Below, piece by piece: positions 6,869 to 14,901 of a DNA stretch of 19,519 nucleotides. Position numbers and translations under genes: made by a program. The stretch comes from JBNJGT01 sp051819765. Lineage in GTDB: Archaea > Nanobdellota > Nanobdellia > Woesearchaeales > JACJVW01. Position 1 is the first letter of the stretch, and each line of letters opens with the position of its first letter. The stretch lies in NCBI GenBank assembly GCA_051819765.1, contig JBNJGT010000031.1, positions 1-19,519 on the forward strand. The letters are read 5' to 3'. The notes beneath the pieces were generated by a model that had not been told where the DNA came from, made no database searches, and worked only from the letters and a program-made list of their open reading frames with translations.

Positions 6869-7248
6869 CTACAGATATCGTTTCGCTTTCTTTGATTCAA
6901 TTATTTTTAAGAATAAGTCAGTCAATTCAGGATCAGTTTTCCAGCTTGTTCTTTTAGATATTGCATAACTCTAGATTGTTCTCTTGCTTTTTTGGTCTGT
7001 CGCATGATAAAGCATCGTAAACATCAAGAAGTGCGAACATTCTTGCACTAATAGGCATTTATTCACCTACAAATTTTGGATAGCCTGTAGCAACCCATTC
7101 CAACAAGGGAGACCTGATGATTGTTCTAAAAATGAAATTGCTGATAACCATCAGCGTAGATTAAATCTTTTTGAATCTCTTCAGATTCTTCATCAGTTAA
7201 TTCACCAGGTTTTGAGGGTATCTGGAACACCACTTTTACAGGCATCAT
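6869..7248 (-). pseudogene. Decayed HD-GYP domain protein
   Basis: Fragments of one HD-GYP domain occur in order in different minus-strand frames. First comes IPSKPGELTDEESEEIQK (from ATG 7248), matching the family's KPGxLTxEE region. Then WVATGYPKFVGE, a TAA at 7059-7061, and MPISARMFALLDVYDALSCD, matching the GYP and SARIFALxDVYDAL motifs. Finally KKAREQSRVMQYLKEQAGK and TDPELTDLFLKIIESKKAK, the FDPxLxxxF tail. Two of the frame changes vanish if one A is added to an A6 and an A4 run, but the stop and the missing HD part remain. HD-GYP proteins degrade cyclic-di-GMP in bacteria, so this is probably a bacterial import that no longer works. Confidence 0.65.
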
Positions 7249-7344
7249 GAGTGTACCTCATTTTGAAGAGTTTCTTCCCCACTGTGCCAATAACATTAAA
7301 GCAACTACTTTACCACTATGTTTGGCCTCGTTCATTTTTAAATA

Positions 7345-7354
7345 CTTTTAAAAA
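7345..7354 (+). promoter_or_regulatory. TATA box of the MYG1-family gene
   Basis: The element cttttaaaaa is centred 27 nt before the ATG at 7377 and supports that start over an in-frame one near 7251. Confidence 0.5.
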
Positions 7355-7376
7355 CAGACCTGCTTTCGCTTATTCT

Positions 7377-8258
7377 ATGAAAGTCAATGACCTAAAAATT
7401 GCAGTACATGACGGAAAATTTCATGCTGATGACGTTTTCGCATGTGCTATCCTAAGATTACTAAATCCGAATACAGAAATTATCAGAACGAGAAATGAAG
7501 AACTGATTGGTTCCGCAGACATACGGGTTGATGTTGGCAGGAAATACAATCCTGAAACCCTGGATTTCGATCACCATCAAAAAGACTCACCTGTTAGAGA
7601 GAATGAAATCCCATACGCAGCTGCCGGTTTAATCTGGAAGCATTTTGGAAGGCAGTTGGTCTCTTCAGACAAAGCATTCACTTACATTGACGAATGCATC
7701 ATGCAAGAAGTTGATGCAGTTGATAATGGTGTAGATATTTTTGAAACAAAAAACATCAGTGTCTTTACAATCACAAAAGTAATAGGTGACTTTAATCCTG
7801 GTTGGCAACAAAAGGAGATTAGTCCAGATGATGCTTTCAATGACGCAGTTAATTTTGCCCAGGGCATCCTTAAAAGGAGAATAGTTATTGCAGAAGGTTT
7901 AGAAAAAGCAGAGCAAATCATGCATGAAGTCATCAAAAACAGCCACGATAAAATTTTAGTCCTGGACCAATTCTGCCCTTGGAAAAAGATAGCTATCACT
8001 GAATCTGATGCCTTATATATTGTTTATCCAACTAGTACTGGTGGATATAATGTTCAAACAATTCCAAAAAGTCTTGAAAGCTTTGAAGACAGAAAATCTT
8101 TACCAAAGAAATGGTCAGCACTTGAAGGTCAGGAGTTTATTGATAAAAGCGGTGTGGAGGATGCAACCTTTTGTCATAATCACCTCTTTATTGCTGGAGC
8201 AAAAAGCAAGAAAGGTGCCCTGAAATTAGCTGAGATTGCCGTAGCAAATGAAGAATGA
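7377..8258 (+). CDS. MYG1-family (UPF0160) DHH-type protein
   Basis: A 293-residue protein matching the MYG1 family. The start VHDGKFHADDVFACAIL (residues 10-26) is the diagnostic THDGxFHxDDVxAxAxL motif with metal ligands H11, D12, H16 and D18. VDVG follows at 51-54 and DFDHH at 63-67 is the DHH motif. The C-terminal part ends FCHNHLFIAGAKSKKGALKLA, the usual H-x3-F-I/A region. Eukaryotic MYG1 is a 3'-5' RNA exonuclease, and the archaeal version is presumed to be a metal-dependent phosphoesterase or nuclease. The frame is open back to 7251, but the stretch before ATG 7377 is not family-like and contains the TATA box. It is the second DHH-superfamily protein in the window and appears intact. 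Confidence 0.9.
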   Translation: MKVNDLKIAVHDGKFHADDVFACAILRLLNPNTEIIRTRNEELIGSADIRVDVGRKYNPETLDFDHHQKDSPVRENEIPYAAAGLIWKHFGRQLVSSDKAFTYIDECIMQEVDAVDNGVDIFETKNISVFTITKVIGDFNPGWQQKEISPDDAFNDAVNFAQGILKRRIVIAEGLEKAEQIMHEVIKNSHDKILVLDQFCPWKKIAITESDALYIVYPTSTGGYNVQTIPKSLESFEDRKSLPKKWSALEGQEFIDKSGVEDATFCHNHLFIAGAKSKKGALKLAEIAVANEE

Positions 8259-8351
8259 ATCTTATAGATTGGGAGGCACCCTGGAAAAATTGAACCGAGT
8301 AGGATAAGAGATTTCTATCTAGCAAATTTGTGCCTGTTTAGCACCCAGCCC

Positions 8352-9911
8352 TTAAATGGGAGTACACTCACTATACTCATCCTTCATAACTTCACATCTA
8401 TTCCCACTCTGAACAACCCATCCACTAAATGAACCTTTCTCGTCATACGAGCCATGTCTTTCTGCTAGGACATTTCCTTCCTTATCATAAGTCTTTGAAT
8501 CAGCTAATTTTCCTGCCGTCGCGGTACCATCAATCTTGATCCTGTCCGTATTGTAATGATACTCCTTATATTGACCTTCCAATTGACCCATATCATACGT
8601 TTTCAGATATTTCGGATTGCCATTCTTGTCCCAGGTCTCGTATGTTCCGTGCTTCTTGCCTTCTTTCCAAGTGCTTTCTTCAACTAATTGCTCTCCATCC
8701 CAGACCTTTTTCAACCCGGTAAGCTTGCCATCATCATATGACATTTCGGATACTTTATTGCCTTTTCGATCATAAGATTCATAGGGGCCTTCTTTTTTAC
8801 CTTCAACATTATAACATTGGATTCCTTTCAGTTTGTCTTTCTCATCCGCCCAGTAAAGTTTCAATTCACCAACCCATCCCTTCTTTGACGTGTATCCCAT
8901 TTGCAGGTCTTTGTCATAGGTAGTCTGTTCTACCCACCGAGCATCAGGAGGGATCTCAACTTCAGGACATAACTGAGGCTGATATTTATCATTTGATTTG
9001 TCTTCTGCAGTCTCAACTTCTTCATTTGAAGATGTTTCTTCTGACTCTTCTTGGTCTTCTTGAGTCTCTTCTGCTTTATCAACACACATGCCATCCTTGC
9101 ACTCTAAACTATCAAAATTACATATCTCATCTTCACAACAAGGAGCATTTATCCTGCCACAAGGCTTGCATTGATTATCCACACAAGCCAATCTTGGATC
9201 ATTTCTGCATTCGGGTATTGTCTTACAGCAAGGTGAGAATGGTCTGCCAGAAAACAGACCGCATCTTTGTCCAACAGAATTATCTTTTGTCCAGGTAATG
9301 TCTATTCTGGGCTTTCTCCCGCAATGATAATTCTCAAACGCATCCTTTCCAGTGATCAACCCATGCTGCCAACTATCTGCGATTATTACATCATCATCCC
9401 AATTAGTGATATTATTTGGATCTTCCTCTAGTCCAAGACCCCACACAACAAAAGCATGATCTCCGCTTGAAAATATCCTTGCATCTGTTATGCCTGCATG
9501 TTTCAGAATATAATATACTGTTGCAGCATTCTCTGCACATTGCCCGTATTCATTCTCCCAGGCCCACTGTGCAATCTCATCGTACTGTTTGTCAGCCCCT
9601 TGCTCTTCATCACGCCATCTGAGAAATCTTTTCTCTTCTTCAGAGTCTCCTCCAAAGGGAATCCAATTACTAGCAATAGTCATGCGTTCAAAATCATTAT
9701 TATTGATTATCCTATGATCGACATATGATGCTACAGTTAGCGCAATCATTGTTGTTGAATTTCCCTTATCAATCATACCTTCAATATTTTGAACTGCTTC
9801 ATCAAGAGAAGCAGGCAGATTCGCTTTGAAATCGTCTGTCTTTATTGAACCATAATAGTCAGCATACGCACAGGTAGCAATCAGTAATAGGAGAAGGATC
9901 AATCTTTTCAT
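8352..9911 (-). CDS. Secreted transglutaminase-like protein with Cys-rich region and MORN-like repeats
   Basis: A 519-residue exported protein. Residues 1-17 form a signal peptide with an AYA cleavage site. Residues about 30-210 are transglutaminase/papain-like: GQCAENA (C125), SSGDHAFVVW (H152) and IIADSW (D179) give a Cys-His-Asp triad. Residues 217-276 hold about 15 cysteines, including three CC pairs or CxxC-like spacings, probably disulfide-bonded outside the cell. An acidic linker (280-308) follows. Residues 340-490 carry repeats such as GPYESYDRKGNKVSEMSYDDG and GTYETWDKNGNPKYLKTYDMG, like MORN/YwqK-type repeats. The combination is one I do not recognise. It could be a peptide-crosslinking or cysteine-hydrolase surface protein. 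Its ATG overlaps the stop of the upstream 125-residue gene by four bases (ATGA), so the two are co-translated. Confidence 0.7.
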   Translation of the reverse strand: MKRLILLLLLIATCAYADYYGSIKTDDFKANLPASLDEAVQNIEGMIDKGNSTTMIALTVASYVDHRIINNNDFERMTIASNWIPFGGDSEEEKRFLRWRDEEQGADKQYDEIAQWAWENEYGQCAENAATVYYILKHAGITDARIFSSGDHAFVVWGLGLEEDPNNITNWDDDVIIADSWQHGLITGKDAFENYHCGRKPRIDITWTKDNSVGQRCGLFSGRPFSPCCKTIPECRNDPRLACVDNQCKPCGRINAPCCEDEICNFDSLECKDGMCVDKAEETQEDQEESEETSSNEEVETAEDKSNDKYQPQLCPEVEIPPDARWVEQTTYDKDLQMGYTSKKGWVGELKLYWADEKDKLKGIQCYNVEGKKEGPYESYDRKGNKVSEMSYDDGKLTGLKKVWDGEQLVEESTWKEGKKHGTYETWDKNGNPKYLKTYDMGQLEGQYKEYHYNTDRIKIDGTATAGKLADSKTYDKEGNVLAERHGSYDEKGSFSGWVVQSGNRCEVMKDEYSECTPI

Positions 9912-10285
9912 TGTTGTCCACCCAAAGCGTCAATCAAATCGCCTGTGCAATGCTCAATGACATTCTCTTTCCCACCAATTGGAAAATTACATACCATTTT
10001 CTTTCCTTCCAGATCGAGGGGTGTATTATCTTCCATCACAACTTGTTCTATGACACAATAATCATCATCCTTCCCATTAATGGTTGCCTTTACTGTGAGA
10101 TCAATATTTTCATGAAATCTGTACTCCTTTTCAAATCCCTTGCATTCTTCATAATATTGTTGCATACATGTTCCACCAATACATTCGCCCTGAGATCCTA
10201 CTTGTTTTGGCTGAATACCTATAAATTGGATGCTTACTATGACTAAAAGTATCACTGCTAAAATCAGGTATATCCGTTTGTCCAT
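9908..10285 (-). CDS. Small membrane-anchored extracytoplasmic protein
   Basis: A 125-residue protein with one N-terminal membrane segment (about residues 5-24) and an exposed domain containing six cysteines, including GECIGGTC near the anchor. These may form disulfides. No family is recognised. It is the first gene of a two-gene unit with the transglutaminase-like protein, overlapping it by ATGA, so the products are likely made together and may interact at the cell surface. A weak TATA-like element (about 10305-10312) and a GAGGG stretch lie upstream of the ATG. Confidence 0.65.
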   Translation of the reverse strand: MDKRIYLILAVILLVIVSIQFIGIQPKQVGSQGECIGGTCMQQYYEECKGFEKEYRFHENIDLTVKATINGKDDDYCVIEQVVMEDNTPLDLEGKKMVCNFPIGGKENVIEHCTGDLIDALGGQQ

Positions 10286-10297
10286 CTTATCCCTCTT

Positions 10298-10614
10298 TTA
10301 TCTGTTAAATGATACAGGGTTAAAAAGGTTTCTAAAAATGCCAGTCATTGTCTTCTGGATTTCCTTAATCCCCCATCCACATGCAACAATGGGCTTTTGC
10401 AGGTATGCACGCTCTGCTTTCTGTTCACGGAGTCTTTGCATTGGATGTATCATGGTGATCTGTGCTATACGCCGAGGGCATTGCCAGTAATCCTCTTTTC
10501 AGGTAGCTCATAGTAGATGAGTCGTTCAAACTCTTTGTACAAATTTCACTTCTCAGATTCGGCCATACTGCGATGTATGTTCACATGTGTTCTGTGCTGC
10601 GTGATCTGACTTTT
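10298..10614 (-). pseudogene. Relic of an unrecognised protein-coding gene
   Basis: The 381-base gap before 10667 holds two protein-like minus-strand segments. One frame reads NIHRSMAESEK, then a TGA at 10546-10548, then NLYKEFERLIYYELPEKRI to a stop at 10465-10467. A second frame takes over near 10470 (AQITMIHPMQRLREQKAERA) and ends at 10298. One added base would join them. Both have the residue mix of real protein, but I cannot name the family; part of a phage-like enzyme is one guess. No good start codon or promoter is seen. Confidence 0.35.
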
Positions 10615-10635
10615 TTATCAAGTCATCTATGATAC

Positions 10636-10643
10636 CTTTATAA
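10636..10643 (+). promoter_or_regulatory. TATA box of the methyltransferase gene
   Basis: The element ctttataa is centred 27 nt before the ATG at 10667. It looks intact although the gene behind it is broken. Confidence 0.5.
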
Positions 10644-10666
10644 CGTGTTAGGCAACTCCAAGAATC

Positions 10667-11472
10667 ATGGAATCTTTAGCGCTTGAACAGTTAATCGCGT
10701 TACTCCGTAATGTCAATTCAAGTTGTATGGGTATTGGGAGAAGAAAATTGGTACCTGCAAGAGGACTTTATGAGATACACGAATTGATTCCTACCATCAA
10801 AGCAGCTAAAGCTCGTCATACCAGTATTGATGATTCTCAATTGTCCTCGGAGTGGATTCAAGATCATCTGGTTGATCACATCTTTGACCCTGAATTGATG
10901 GAGTATTTTAGTACTGATAGCACACATCAGGGGTATGACCTGAGGCATAATGATTTGCGGTTCATGACACTCTTGACAAAACAATTTGCTGACAGAGCAA
11001 TCGTTGACAAAGGGGAGATACAGCTTGAATCTTTGAAAGTCTTGGAGATAGGTCCAGGATCCGCACATACACTGCGGGACTATCTCACCCATACAGGCGT
11101 CACGGTTTATGGTCTTGACCTGGGCTATCAGAAAAGGCATTTGGGAGAGGATGAAATCATAATGCTGCCTGCCATGGATTCACTCCGTTCGCTAATATGG
11201 TGATTGGTGACTGGACTGAGATAGATTCTGTCTTTAAACGCCGATCATTTAATGCGGTTTATATGAATAGAATGAATCCTTTTGACGGAAACCAGGGTAT
11301 AATTGTAAATCATCTTGATGATGATTTGCTTAGGGCACAATGTAAGTTACTACAGAAGACGATGGAGGTTGTGGACTATGGCGGTGCTTTTTATAATCTA
11401 TCAGCACGTGAGGCGAATTGCATATTTGATAGGAGATCCGTCAGTCCACTGTGGGTATTACCTTCCGGTTAA
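10667..11472 (+). pseudogene. SAM-dependent methyltransferase, frameshifted
   Basis: The first frame (10667-11203) holds a helical N-terminal region and a Rossmann motif I, VLEIGPGSAHTLRDYL, followed by VTVYGLDLG, the acidic end of strand 2. The frame then runs into a stop. The next frame (from about 11185, through ATG 11197) continues with FANMVIGDWTEIDSVF and FNAVYMNRM, like methyltransferase motifs II and III. Adding one C near 11183 joins them as MDSLPFANMVIGDW and gives about 268 residues. A TAA at 11470-11472 ends it; reading through would add 16 codons of plausible protein to 11523. The substrate cannot be told. The gene is either a recent pseudogene or carries a sequencing deletion. 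Confidence 0.65.
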
Positions 11473-11560
11473 CGGAATGCATTTCTGAAGGAAGATAACA
11501 GTCCTGTCTCTTCTTGGCTATGAGTCCGACTGGAATAGCTGATGGCTTCAAATCTAAGGT

Positions 11561-11568
11561 TTTTTAAA
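11561..11568 (+). promoter_or_regulatory. TATA box of the SGNH hydrolase gene
   Basis: The element tttttaaa is centred about 26 nt before the ATG at 11591 and only 17 nt before the ATG at 11582, which favours the former start. Confidence 0.5.
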
Positions 11569-11590
11569 GGTCCGAGTATCTATGCGTTGT

Positions 11591-12205
11591 ATGGTGAAGA
11601 TTTTGGTTTTTGGAGACAGCATCGCGTGGGGCGCATTCGATACTGAGTCAGGAGGCTGGGTGGAACGACTGAAGACTCATTTCTTGGAGACCTACGAGGA
11701 GGAAGGAGTCGGCGTCTATAATCTATCCGTCGCATCGAATGACACGAGGGGCGTGCTCGCGTTCCTGGAATCGGACATCGCAAAGATAGATGCAATCGAG
11801 AAAGAGGACTATATCCTGTTATTTTCCATCGGTTCGAATGACCCGCGAATACAGGAAGAGACATTCATTCCAGAGAGTGAATTCAGGGACAACCTGCAAC
11901 AGATCATTTCAATCGCACAGAAGCATTCACAGCACATATTCTTCACTGGCCTCATGAAGGTGGATGAAGGGTTGACCAGGCCGTGGGACGGGATCGATCA
12001 CTGGAAAAATGAAGACTTACAGGCGTATGACGCGATCATCGCCCAGAAGTGCGTTGAGAATGCTATTCACTTCATATCGCTTATGGAGTGCCTGGATGCG
12101 TCTGATCTCTCGGATGGGCTGCATCCAAATACCAGGGGACACAAGAAGATATATGAACAGGTCAAAGCTGTTATCTGTGATTTCTTGGATGGTCTAGAGG
12201 AATAG
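11591..12205 (+). CDS. SGNH/GDSL-family hydrolase
   Basis: A 204-residue esterase-type protein without a signal peptide, so probably cytoplasmic. Block I is VFGDSIAWG (nucleophile S10). Block III is IGSND (G81, N83; oxyanion hole). Block V is SDGLHPNTRGH (D175, H178; catalytic dyad). Block II is less clear, with NLSVASNDTR around 44-53 in place of the usual glycine. Known members hydrolyse esters of lipids, sugars or acyl-thioesters; the substrate is not readable. ATG 11582 is an alternative start three codons upstream; TATA spacing favours 11591. The gene converges on the TrmB-type regulator with a 39-bp gap. Confidence 0.88.
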   Translation: MVKILVFGDSIAWGAFDTESGGWVERLKTHFLETYEEEGVGVYNLSVASNDTRGVLAFLESDIAKIDAIEKEDYILLFSIGSNDPRIQEETFIPESEFRDNLQQIISIAQKHSQHIFFTGLMKVDEGLTRPWDGIDHWKNEDLQAYDAIIAQKCVENAIHFISLMECLDASDLSDGLHPNTRGHKKIYEQVKAVICDFLDGLEE

Positions 12206-12244
12206 TCTATCTACAAAAGGGAGGCTAAGGATTTCTATATGCAG

Positions 12245-13003
12245 TTATCCTTTTGCCGCATTCCAGACGACTTCGAACTGCTGGATGAAGGATTTGGAGA
12301 CTGTTTCTGATTCGATAACTATGGTGATAGAATTCTTTTCATCGCTGTGGATGCCGATGATGACCAAGCCTGCGGTAATGGTATAACTGACGGGGGAGGC
12401 GAAACTGAAATAGCGGATCTCTGCATTACTCTCATGCTCAGATTGACGACCTGGTCTTGAGGATATGTCGAGAACCTTTCGTATGCTGATATTGAGGTCA
12501 CGTCTTCTGGGCTGTTGGTTATAGACAAAGAAATCGTACACCTTGTTGGCATAACTGGCTCGTGAGGTCACCCCAAGGATGTTCACGAATCCTGCTTTCC
12601 TGGCATATTCGAGCTCCTTGTGGTAGGCTGACTTGATACCGTCAAGACCCTGGAACACCTGCACCCTTATCTCGCCTCTCTGTGACTCTATCTTGTTAAG
12701 GATATCCGGCAGCACTTCGTCAAAGTCTTGTTTTTGCTTTTGTATCTCTTTCTCTTTTTGGGCTATGTAGTCCTGGATATTGCTTGGATCGGCAGGGCTG
12801 AAATAGCGTGTCCCTGATTTGACGATGGAAGAGATGAACCCCTTCTTGTGCAGGGAATCGAACACCTCATAGATCCGGCCGGAATTCAGGCCGGCTGCCT
12901 TGAGGATCTCTCCTGATTTGGCCTCACCCAGATCAAGGAGGGCCAGGTAGACCTTAATCTCGCTCTGGTTCAGGCCGATCTGTTTGAGGATGTCCGGGAG
13001 CAT
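12245..13003 (-). CDS. TrmB-family transcriptional regulator
   Basis: A 252-residue DNA-binding protein. Residues 1-70 form a winged helix-turn-helix of the TrmB type (GLNQSEIKVYLALLDLGEAK, then LNSGRIYEVFDSLHKKGFI). A coiled coil follows at about 78-108. The rest is the TrmB effector region, opening with RVQVFQGLDGIKSAYHKEL. TrmB proteins commonly control sugar or other metabolic genes; the ligand here is unknown. The start at 13003 (MLPDILKQIGL) is chosen because a TATA box lies 27 nt upstream and the longer reading from 13066 would include it. It diverges from the gene at 13167, and a CCCC-N8-GGGG inverted repeat at 13047-13062 lies between them, a possible operator. Confidence 0.9.
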   Translation of the reverse strand: MLPDILKQIGLNQSEIKVYLALLDLGEAKSGEILKAAGLNSGRIYEVFDSLHKKGFISSIVKSGTRYFSPADPSNIQDYIAQKEKEIQKQKQDFDEVLPDILNKIESQRGEIRVQVFQGLDGIKSAYHKELEYARKAGFVNILGVTSRASYANKVYDFFVYNQQPRRRDLNISIRKVLDISSRPGRQSEHESNAEIRYFSFASPVSYTITAGLVIIGIHSDEKNSITIVIESETVSKSFIQQFEVVWNAAKG

Positions 13004-13025
13004 ACCATATCCGTCTCCTTTGTAG

Positions 13026-13035
13026 TTTATAAAAT
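13026..13035 (-). promoter_or_regulatory. TATA box of the TrmB regulator gene
   Basis: The element attttataaa (minus strand) is centred about 27 nt before ATG 13003. A GGAG stretch also sits before the ATG, but the spacing suggests a leaderless mRNA. Confidence 0.55.
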
Positions 13036-13046
13036 TTGCTATTACT

Positions 13047-13062
13047 CCCCACACATAAGGGG
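13047..13062. promoter_or_regulatory. Inverted repeat, possible operator
   Basis: CCCC-ACACATAA-GGGG lies between the divergent TrmB gene and the 13167 gene, just upstream of the TrmB TATA box. Position suggests a regulator site; the half-sites are short, so chance is possible. Confidence 0.25.
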
Positions 13063-13153
13063 ACAATATTTACAACCGCCCAGATATTCTCTACCGCTTA
13101 ATGGTATCACCAGAGGAGCCAACGGATGGTACAGGAGGATACCAGAGGACAAA

Positions 13154-13160
13154 AGGAGGT
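13154..13160 (+). promoter_or_regulatory. Strong Shine-Dalgarno site
   Basis: AGGAGGT stands six bases before ATG 13167 and decides that start over an earlier one at 13101. Most other genes here look leaderless, so this gene is translated in a different way. Confidence 0.65.
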
Positions 13161-13166
13161 ACAAAA

Positions 13167-13835
13167 ATGATAAACAAGACCTGGAACATGGAACCCTTGA
13201 CCCTGCATGAGCTCAGAGAGAAGGAGCTCAACAAGATTACATCCTTTACTATCAAATCCAGATATAGGGAGTATAATTTCTCTGAAAGGTTGACTGACTG
13301 GTATTGTGAGCGGGAACCCTCCCCCAAACCAGGGACAATCCTTGAAGAGATCCAAAACCTTGAGAAGGCTCTTGAGGAGGATCAAAAAGAGAAGATAACT
13401 TTTTGTGAGGGGGAACTTGAAGTTGAGGGGATATATAGCATAGAGACTGAACTCAACCGCATGTTTGGAGGGTATGATGACGTGGCAAGTGGTCTACAGA
13501 TCTATCCTGCAGGAAACAATGTCTACGACCTGTTCGATCTAGGGATCATACCCCTGGATCCGGTGATGACACTGCGCCATTTCATATCACCGACTGGTGG
13601 AACAAAATCATTCTACCACCCTGGAGATGTGACTCATAACCTTGGCACGTTCTGGACTGGCGCTGATGATACCACACGATTCCTTTACTACCAGGAGAGA
13701 GGACATTTAGGAAGACTGGTCTTTGGGGCTGCGCCATCAAATGAATCGAGACTGATGGAGGGGGTATTTGGTATCAAATCATACAAAATGAATAGCGAGA
13801 CTCTCTTCAGCTCGAATACAGAGCGCAGGAGGTAA
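13167..13835 (+). CDS. Unrecognised protein, Shine-Dalgarno-led
   Basis: A 222-residue soluble protein with a charged helical N-terminal half (about 68-85, EEIQNLEKALEEDQKEKI, may be a coiled coil) and a C-terminal half rich in aromatic and glycine residues (DDTTRFLYYQERGHLGRLVF). No signal peptide, membrane segment or known motif is seen. A perfect AGGAGGT six bases upstream fixes the start. The end of the gene, CGC AGG AGG TAA, contains a second Shine-Dalgarno site for the next reading frame, so the two are translationally coupled. A TATA-like element (aatattta, about 13065-13072) would give a leader of about 70 nt. Confidence 0.65.
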   Translation: MINKTWNMEPLTLHELREKELNKITSFTIKSRYREYNFSERLTDWYCEREPSPKPGTILEEIQNLEKALEEDQKEKITFCEGELEVEGIYSIETELNRMFGGYDDVASGLQIYPAGNNVYDLFDLGIIPLDPVMTLRHFISPTGGTKSFYHPGDVTHNLGTFWTGADDTTRFLYYQERGHLGRLVFGAAPSNESRLMEGVFGIKSYKMNSETLFSSNTERRR

Positions 13836-13838
13836 AAA

Positions 13839-14680
13839 ATAGCAGATATTAAAAAAGTGTTAGTGGTTGACGATGAAATCTCATCATATGATTATGATCA
13901 AGATGAAAGCATAATGGGGGGATACGCTCTGGATCTAGGATACGGAGATTTCAGGATATTCTCTGATGAAACGCTAGAAATGTTGCCAAAATTCCATAAA
14001 GCACTTGTAAAAGAATCGGATAATGGCGTAATAAAAGCTACTGATCTTGAAAAAGCAGTATCAAATGCATCTAAGAGTATTGGATTGAATTTCGATCCAG
14101 ATAAAAGGGATGAAAAGGGAATAGAGAAAGATACGCAAGAAAACCAACGCTTTGCTGAACAAGGGATTTAAGATATCTTGTTGCAGAACCCTTTGATGAG
14201 CAGAATGTCCTGCAGACAATACTCAACCAGGATTATGATGTCCTGGACATGGGTTTTTACTGTTCTCCTGAAGGTCGGGCAGAGCTTGCGCAGGAATCAA
14301 AGACTGCATATTCTCTCCAGGAAGAAGTCACCCCGCATGGTTACAACCCGGGTGGCATCTATGTTGCAAATAAACTGGAAAGGCTTGGCAAGAAATACTC
14401 TTTTTGGACTCAGGATTTTGGACATTCAAAAGAGAATATGGATGTCGCGATAGAGCTTGGTCTACTCTCTCCCGAGATGATTGAGGAAGCGAAAGAAGAG
14501 GAAAGAAGAAGTAAGGAAGAACTGAAAAAAATCCCTTTTGAGTATGACTATCTGAGAGATTGGGAACATATAGGATATGATTCAACAGGGAAACTGGTTG
14601 TCAGCAGAAAAAACATCTATTCACAAACAAATAAATTTCCAAGGATAGTGGACGTTGCAGACCGGTACCAGAACGGATGA
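13839..14680 (+). CDS. Receiver-like protein, ATA start and one frameshift
   Basis: The frame opens with ATA GCA GAT ATT AAA AAA at 13839, four to six bases after AGGAGGT (13827-13833), giving (M)ADIKKVLVVDDE, the hallmark first strand of a response-regulator receiver domain. ATA is a rare or mutated start; GTG 13857 is the next choice. The frame stops at 14171, but the next frame continues with RYLVAEPFDEQNV. Adding one G to the G3 run near 14162 gives 280 residues. Later stretches, DYDVLDMGFY and YSFWTQDFGH, could be the phospho-Asp and Thr strands, and no clear conserved Lys is seen. About 100 residues are inserted between the first strand and these. A helical tail (LSPEMIEEAKEEERRSKEEL) follows. 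It may be a diverged receiver or only look like one. No histidine kinase is present. Confidence 0.5.
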
Positions 14681-14870
14681 AGATTCTTTGAATTGCATGT
14701 TCAATAGTCATATTAAAAGGCACGAAGCTCAGTCTTAATTCGGCATCCGGGACTCTTGCCCAGAGCCTGGAACATGAGCCTACACTTTCGCAAAGAAAAT
14801 TGTTGCTCAATGTGCCCAGACAAAGATGAAACTCTGAGATGGGGGGAAATAAGGCTTTCCGCACGAAAAA
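14681..14870. other. Gap without a recognised gene
   Basis: The 190 bases between the receiver-like gene and the TATA box of the UPF0016 gene hold no convincing coding frame on either strand, no repeat and no RNA that I can recognise. Confidence 0.4.
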
Positions 14871-14880
14871 GATTAAATAC
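14871..14880 (+). promoter_or_regulatory. TATA box of the UPF0016 gene
   Basis: The element gattaaatac is centred 26 nt before the ATG at 14902 and looks intact. Confidence 0.45.
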
Positions 14881-14901
14881 TGAAGCTGACAAGATTCTGG
14901 C

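Noticed and set aside
10230..10490. Plus-strand frame of 86 codons
   Set aside because: It overlaps the start of the 125-residue anchored protein and lies opposite the protein-like relic. Its composition is not protein-like.
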